A program made the translations under genes and the position numbers. From Nitrosopumilus cobalaminigenes (GTDB taxonomy: Archaea; Thermoproteota; Nitrososphaeria; Nitrososphaerales; Nitrosopumilaceae): DNA of 64,000 nucleotides. Numbering within the stretch: the stretch's first letter is position 1; every line of letters starts with the position of its first letter. The notes below the pieces were generated by a model. It had not been told where the DNA came from and made no database searches. It worked only from the letters and a program-made list of their open reading frames with translations. Below, in pieces: positions 61,366 to 64,000 of this stretch. The stretch covers positions 1,200,590 through 1,264,589 of the forward strand of contig NZ_CP026993.1 of the NCBI RefSeq assembly GCF_013407145.1. The letters are read 5' to 3'.

Positions 61366-61802
61366 TACGCATATTTACCTTTCAAAGTAGATTTTGCACC
61401 ACATGCTTCACAAATCAAAAAAGATATTCTGTTTTCTTTGAGGATTTTTGTATCAGGACTTTTACATGTTGGACATTCAAGATAGTCTTTCACATAAATT
61501 TGGAATAATCTTGTAAAATCATCAGGGGCTCTTCTTCCTACAAACATTGCTTTATCTCCTAGTCTCTCTGCAGGAACTGCAAATTCTTTTGAAAGGTATT
61601 GCAAAACTTTGTCAGGATCTCTACGTAAAACCTTTGGAAATTCTGAGAAATTTCGTAAAAATGTCTTCTGTCCTTCCCACATTACATCAACTACAGGAAG
61701 TTCAAATCTAGTTTGGGATTCTTTATCAGTATCACCTAGTTTATCTTGAATACGTTTTAGCAAGTTTTCGTAATCGGATTTAGTCACTGAAAAATAGTGC
61801 AT
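61365..61802 (-). CDS. Translation initiation factor aIF2 beta subunit
   Basis: 145 aa. LPVVDVMWEGQKTFLRNFSEFPKVLRRDPDKVLQYLSKEFAVPAERLG and zinc ribbon CPTCKSPDTKILKENRISFLICEACGA are diagnostic. Part of the ternary complex delivering Met-tRNAi. Preceded by the DUF5679 gene 54 bases away on the same strand. Confidence 0.96.
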   Translation of the reverse strand: MHYFSVTKSDYENLLKRIQDKLGDTDKESQTRFELPVVDVMWEGQKTFLRNFSEFPKVLRRDPDKVLQYLSKEFAVPAERLGDKAMFVGRRAPDDFTRLFQIYVKDYLECPTCKSPDTKILKENRISFLICEACGAKSTLKGKYA

Positions 61803-61856
61803 GGTAGACCCTATATGGGTTTTGAAAAAGAGAAATCGTGTGGACCTTGTTTGAGG

Positions 61857-62003
61857 TTATTCCATCTTTCCTATTCGGAAGACGTTTGTACCACATGTTG
61901 GACATGTACCTTTTACAGCAGGACGTCCGTTTTTCAGTGTAGTTTCTTTGGGATCTTTGATATCCCTTTTTGCTCTGCATTTTACGCAATATGCTTGAAC
62001 CAT
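61857..62003 (-). CDS. DUF5679-like zinc ribbon protein (48 aa)
   Basis: 48 codons from ATG at 62003: AYCVKCRAKRDIKDPKETTLKNGRPAVKG followed by CPTCG. The CxxC...CxxC ribbon and the TTLKNGRPAVKG core match DUF5679, seen alone or at ends of nucleic-acid enzymes. The six-frame neighbour frame in this region is spurious. Likely RNA- or DNA-binding, or a translation accessory. Confidence 0.8.
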   Translation of the reverse strand: MVQAYCVKCRAKRDIKDPKETTLKNGRPAVKGTCPTCGTNVFRIGKME

Positions 62004-62224
62004 TATGAAATTTGTCAAACTTTGTGGTATTTAGGCAGAGGCTGTGAAAATTATTTCACTATAGACTAGATGTGCGTAAATTTTTTTAGGCATCAAAAAA
62101 GTGATTTTGCCAATATTTCTAAAAAATAAGAGTATTTTTTAAAAAATCTTGTACAAGAGTTTAAAAAAGCAATTTTTTCCCAACATTTGTTTAGAAATTC
62201 AGGATTTTATCAAGTATTATCAAT

Positions 62225-62230
62225 TATAAA
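62225..62230 (+). promoter_or_regulatory. TATA box of 62254 gene
   Basis: TATAAA centred ~27 bases before the ATG; a clear archaeal TATA and leaderless start. Confidence 0.55.
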
Positions 62231-62253
62231 CTCCTTAATAGTAAAATTACAAA

Positions 62254-62754
62254 ATGGCATCAAAAAAAGGAATAGCTGTAACTGCAATTATTTTGGCTGC
62301 AATTACAGGTGCAAGTTTTTTGTTGTGGATTGTTCCACAGGATGTCGAGACAACTTTTGTTGTAACAGATTATGAAAATTATTTGGATGGAGTAAAAAAC
62401 ATCCATGAAGTCTTAGAAGAATCAATAGATTTGGAATATCAAAATCTACAAACAGGCAAAATTTCTCCACAAGATTACATTGCAGTAACTGAGGTGACAT
62501 CATCTCAAGTAACTACACAGATAAGCGAATTTGTAACTTCAAAACCATCAGAAGAATGGCAAGTAAGTTACATCAATTACATGGAAGCCATGAAGTCCTT
62601 TAATTCATACATTATAGAGACAAAAGTCTTAGCCAATATGATTGAAAATGAAAGCACTGAAGAGAAAATGAATGAAGTCATTGAGAGGATTCAATCATTA
62701 AAGAGCGAATCTGGAGAATTCGTAAAAATCTCTGATCAGTCAAGACCAGGCTAG
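62254..62754 (+). CDS. Membrane-anchored extracellular hypothetical protein
   Basis: 166 aa. One N-terminal TM anchor (AVTAIILAAITGASFLLWI), the rest helical (~30-160) and exposed outside: NYLDGVKNIHEVLEESIDLEYQNLQTGKISPQDY. No domain recognised. The preceding ~250 bases (62004-62253) hold no gene that I can support apart from this promoter. Confidence 0.65.
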   Translation: MASKKGIAVTAIILAAITGASFLLWIVPQDVETTFVVTDYENYLDGVKNIHEVLEESIDLEYQNLQTGKISPQDYIAVTEVTSSQVTTQISEFVTSKPSEEWQVSYINYMEAMKSFNSYIIETKVLANMIENESTEEKMNEVIERIQSLKSESGEFVKISDQSRPG

Positions 62755-62825
62755 CCTCAAAACCGAATTTTACTATTGATATTTGTTGGAAATCGTTAAA
62801 AACCAATTTTGTATAAAAAATTAGA

Positions 62826-63971
62826 ATGTCTCAACATACAGGTAAAGTTGAAAAAGATGTCAACGCATCTACAGCCAACAAATTACTAGTAATTTGCATT
62901 GATAGAGATAACGATGTGGGCGAAAAAGCAGGAATCATAACCCCAGTAATAGGAAGAGATGCATGTATTGAGGCAGCCCAAAGATTAGCTTTGGAAGATC
63001 CAGAAGATGCGGATTCAAATTCAATTTTTGCAGCAATCAAAACGTATGAGGATTTAATCAGTAAAGGATACCAAGTAGAAGTTGTTACTGTTGCAGGAGT
63101 TAAAAATAGAGGCGTTCAAGCAGATGAAAAAATTCTATCTGAAACAAGAACAGTTTTAGAAAAATTTTCTGCAAATGGTGCAGTTATTGTTTCAGATGGT
63201 GAAGATGACGAGAGTGTTATTCCAGTTATCCAAAATGTACTTCCAGTTGTATCAGTTCAACGTGTGGTAATGAAAGTTAGTAGAAGTGTAGAATATTCGT
63301 ATGCAGTATTTGGTAAATATCTAAAAATGCTTGCATATGATTCAAAATATTCAAAATTCTTTTTAGGAGTTCCAGGTATTCTTTTGTTAATTGGTGGTGT
63401 TGCAACAGTATTTGGTTATACTGCAGAAATATTTGCAGTACTTGTAAGTATTCTAGGTGGAGCATTTTTGATTAGAGCATTTGATATTGATAGAGTATGG
63501 TCAAGCTGGTCAAAACCAACGCCGATGGGTTTTATCAGAATGTTTACTATGGTTGCAGGAGTATTACTAATTTTGTCATCAGTACCAGCTGGAGTAAGTG
63601 CTGTTGATTCAGAATTAATAAAATCTGATTCACCATTCATTTCAATAATTACAGACAAAGTAATTGTAGGACAGTTTGTATCTGGCGCAATACCAATTTT
63701 ATGGATTGGTATGGGTTCCATATTTGCTGGAACATTACTAAGTAATTGGATTGGAGGAATTCCAAGACAAATTAGTGATATTTTAAGAATAATTGTTTTA
63801 GGTGCCCTATACCCAACAGTTTTGCAATTTACCAAAATAATGATTAACGATGAACCTTCATTTACCTTAATTCCTCCTCTACTAGGAGGATTAGCAGCCA
63901 CATTGATTTCAGCCACAATTCTATTCAAAAAATACAGAAAACATAAAGATCAAGAAATGATATCAGACTAA
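62826..63971 (+). CDS. DUF373 family membrane protein
   Basis: 381 aa. Cytoplasmic N-terminal half with KLLVICIDRDNDVGEKAGIITPVIGRDACIEAAQRLALEDPEDADSNSIFAA and VIVSDGEDDESVIPVIQNVLPVVSVQRVVMKVS, the DUF373 signature; then about six TM helices (~180-370). Widespread in archaea, function unknown. Typical length. The window ends just after the stop. Confidence 0.9.
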   Translation: MSQHTGKVEKDVNASTANKLLVICIDRDNDVGEKAGIITPVIGRDACIEAAQRLALEDPEDADSNSIFAAIKTYEDLISKGYQVEVVTVAGVKNRGVQADEKILSETRTVLEKFSANGAVIVSDGEDDESVIPVIQNVLPVVSVQRVVMKVSRSVEYSYAVFGKYLKMLAYDSKYSKFFLGVPGILLLIGGVATVFGYTAEIFAVLVSILGGAFLIRAFDIDRVWSSWSKPTPMGFIRMFTMVAGVLLILSSVPAGVSAVDSELIKSDSPFISIITDKVIVGQFVSGAIPILWIGMGSIFAGTLLSNWIGGIPRQISDILRIIVLGALYPTVLQFTKIMINDEPSFTLIPPLLGGLAATLISATILFKKYRKHKDQEMISD

Positions 63972-64000
63972 ACCCATTTCAGCATACATCAATTGGACTA

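Noticed and set aside
61780-61989. 69-codon minus-strand frame MRKMQSKKG...
   Set aside because: It is the wrong frame of the DUF5679-like zinc-ribbon gene 61857-62003, whose Cys pairs are intact.
62187-62375. 62-codon plus-strand frame with several Cys
   Set aside because: Overlaps the membrane-anchored gene in another frame and includes its TATA box.

Overview
This 64-kb window is chromosomal DNA of an ammonia-oxidising-type archaeon (Thaumarchaeota/Nitrososphaerota), most likely a low-GC marine Nitrosopumilus-like lineage. The basis is a combination of archaeal or eukaryote-like informational genes (RadA, topoisomerase VI A/B, Nop5-fibrillarin, TFE-beta/RPC34-like protein, Rpb4, L21e, S30e, Rio1, Pno1, aIF2-beta, Trm1), secreted proteins with sequence features I associate with Thaumarchaeota, AT-rich composition, and many TATA boxes 24-29 bases upstream of the start codon, which implies leaderless transcripts. 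TTG starts are common. No amo genes, rRNA, CRISPR array, insertion sequence or prophage was seen.

Layout. 1-7600: cell-surface and secreted proteins (five-FN3 protein, duplicated-domain protein, membrane protein with an 11-residue coiled-coil repeat, two tandem coiled-coil paralogues) around a small RAM-domain/DUF6659-like pair. 7650-14550: a winged-helix regulator with a Cys cluster, three overlapping tiny ORFs, a nitroreductase fusion, a class III nucleotide cyclase, a dicarboxylate/amino-acid symporter, UspA, and two tandem proteins made only of left-handed beta-helix repeats. 14678-23026: a tight six-gene minus-strand operon (ATP-grasp/M20 fusion, CNNM/CorC, CorA-like, voltage-gated K+ channel, gamma-glutamyltransferase, N-formylglutamate amidohydrolase-like), the most unusual unit here. 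23067-32300: mixed small zinc proteins, an HD+GNAT-like fusion, an H1-like basic protein, an SPFH protein with a degenerate cupredoxin, a methyltransferase and a SirB1-like protein. 32337-32420: tRNA-Ser(GCT).

32454-48503: the information-processing core: dehydrogenase, L21e-Rpb4-DUF655-RsmA-HemK2 operon, RlmN, RadA, S30e, a large radical SAM enzyme, PyrK-PyrD, Nop5-fibrillarin, RNase HII, Trm1, RlmE and TFE-beta. 48559-56670: secreted proteins, an OLD-type ATPase/TOPRIM protein, a large surface protein, purine salvage (apt-MTA phosphorylase) and small regulators. 56671-62003: Rio1-Pno1-Top6B-Top6A operon, and zinc ribbon-aIF2beta-DUF424. 62254-63971: two membrane proteins, including a DUF373 protein.

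Themes: in-frame tandem DNA repeats extend RadA, Nop5 and TFE-beta with low-complexity charged tails; several convergent gene pairs overlap or abut at their stop codons; and genes shorter than 60 codons (zinc ribbons and coiled coils) are easily missed. Function calls rest on motifs read by eye; no database search was possible.
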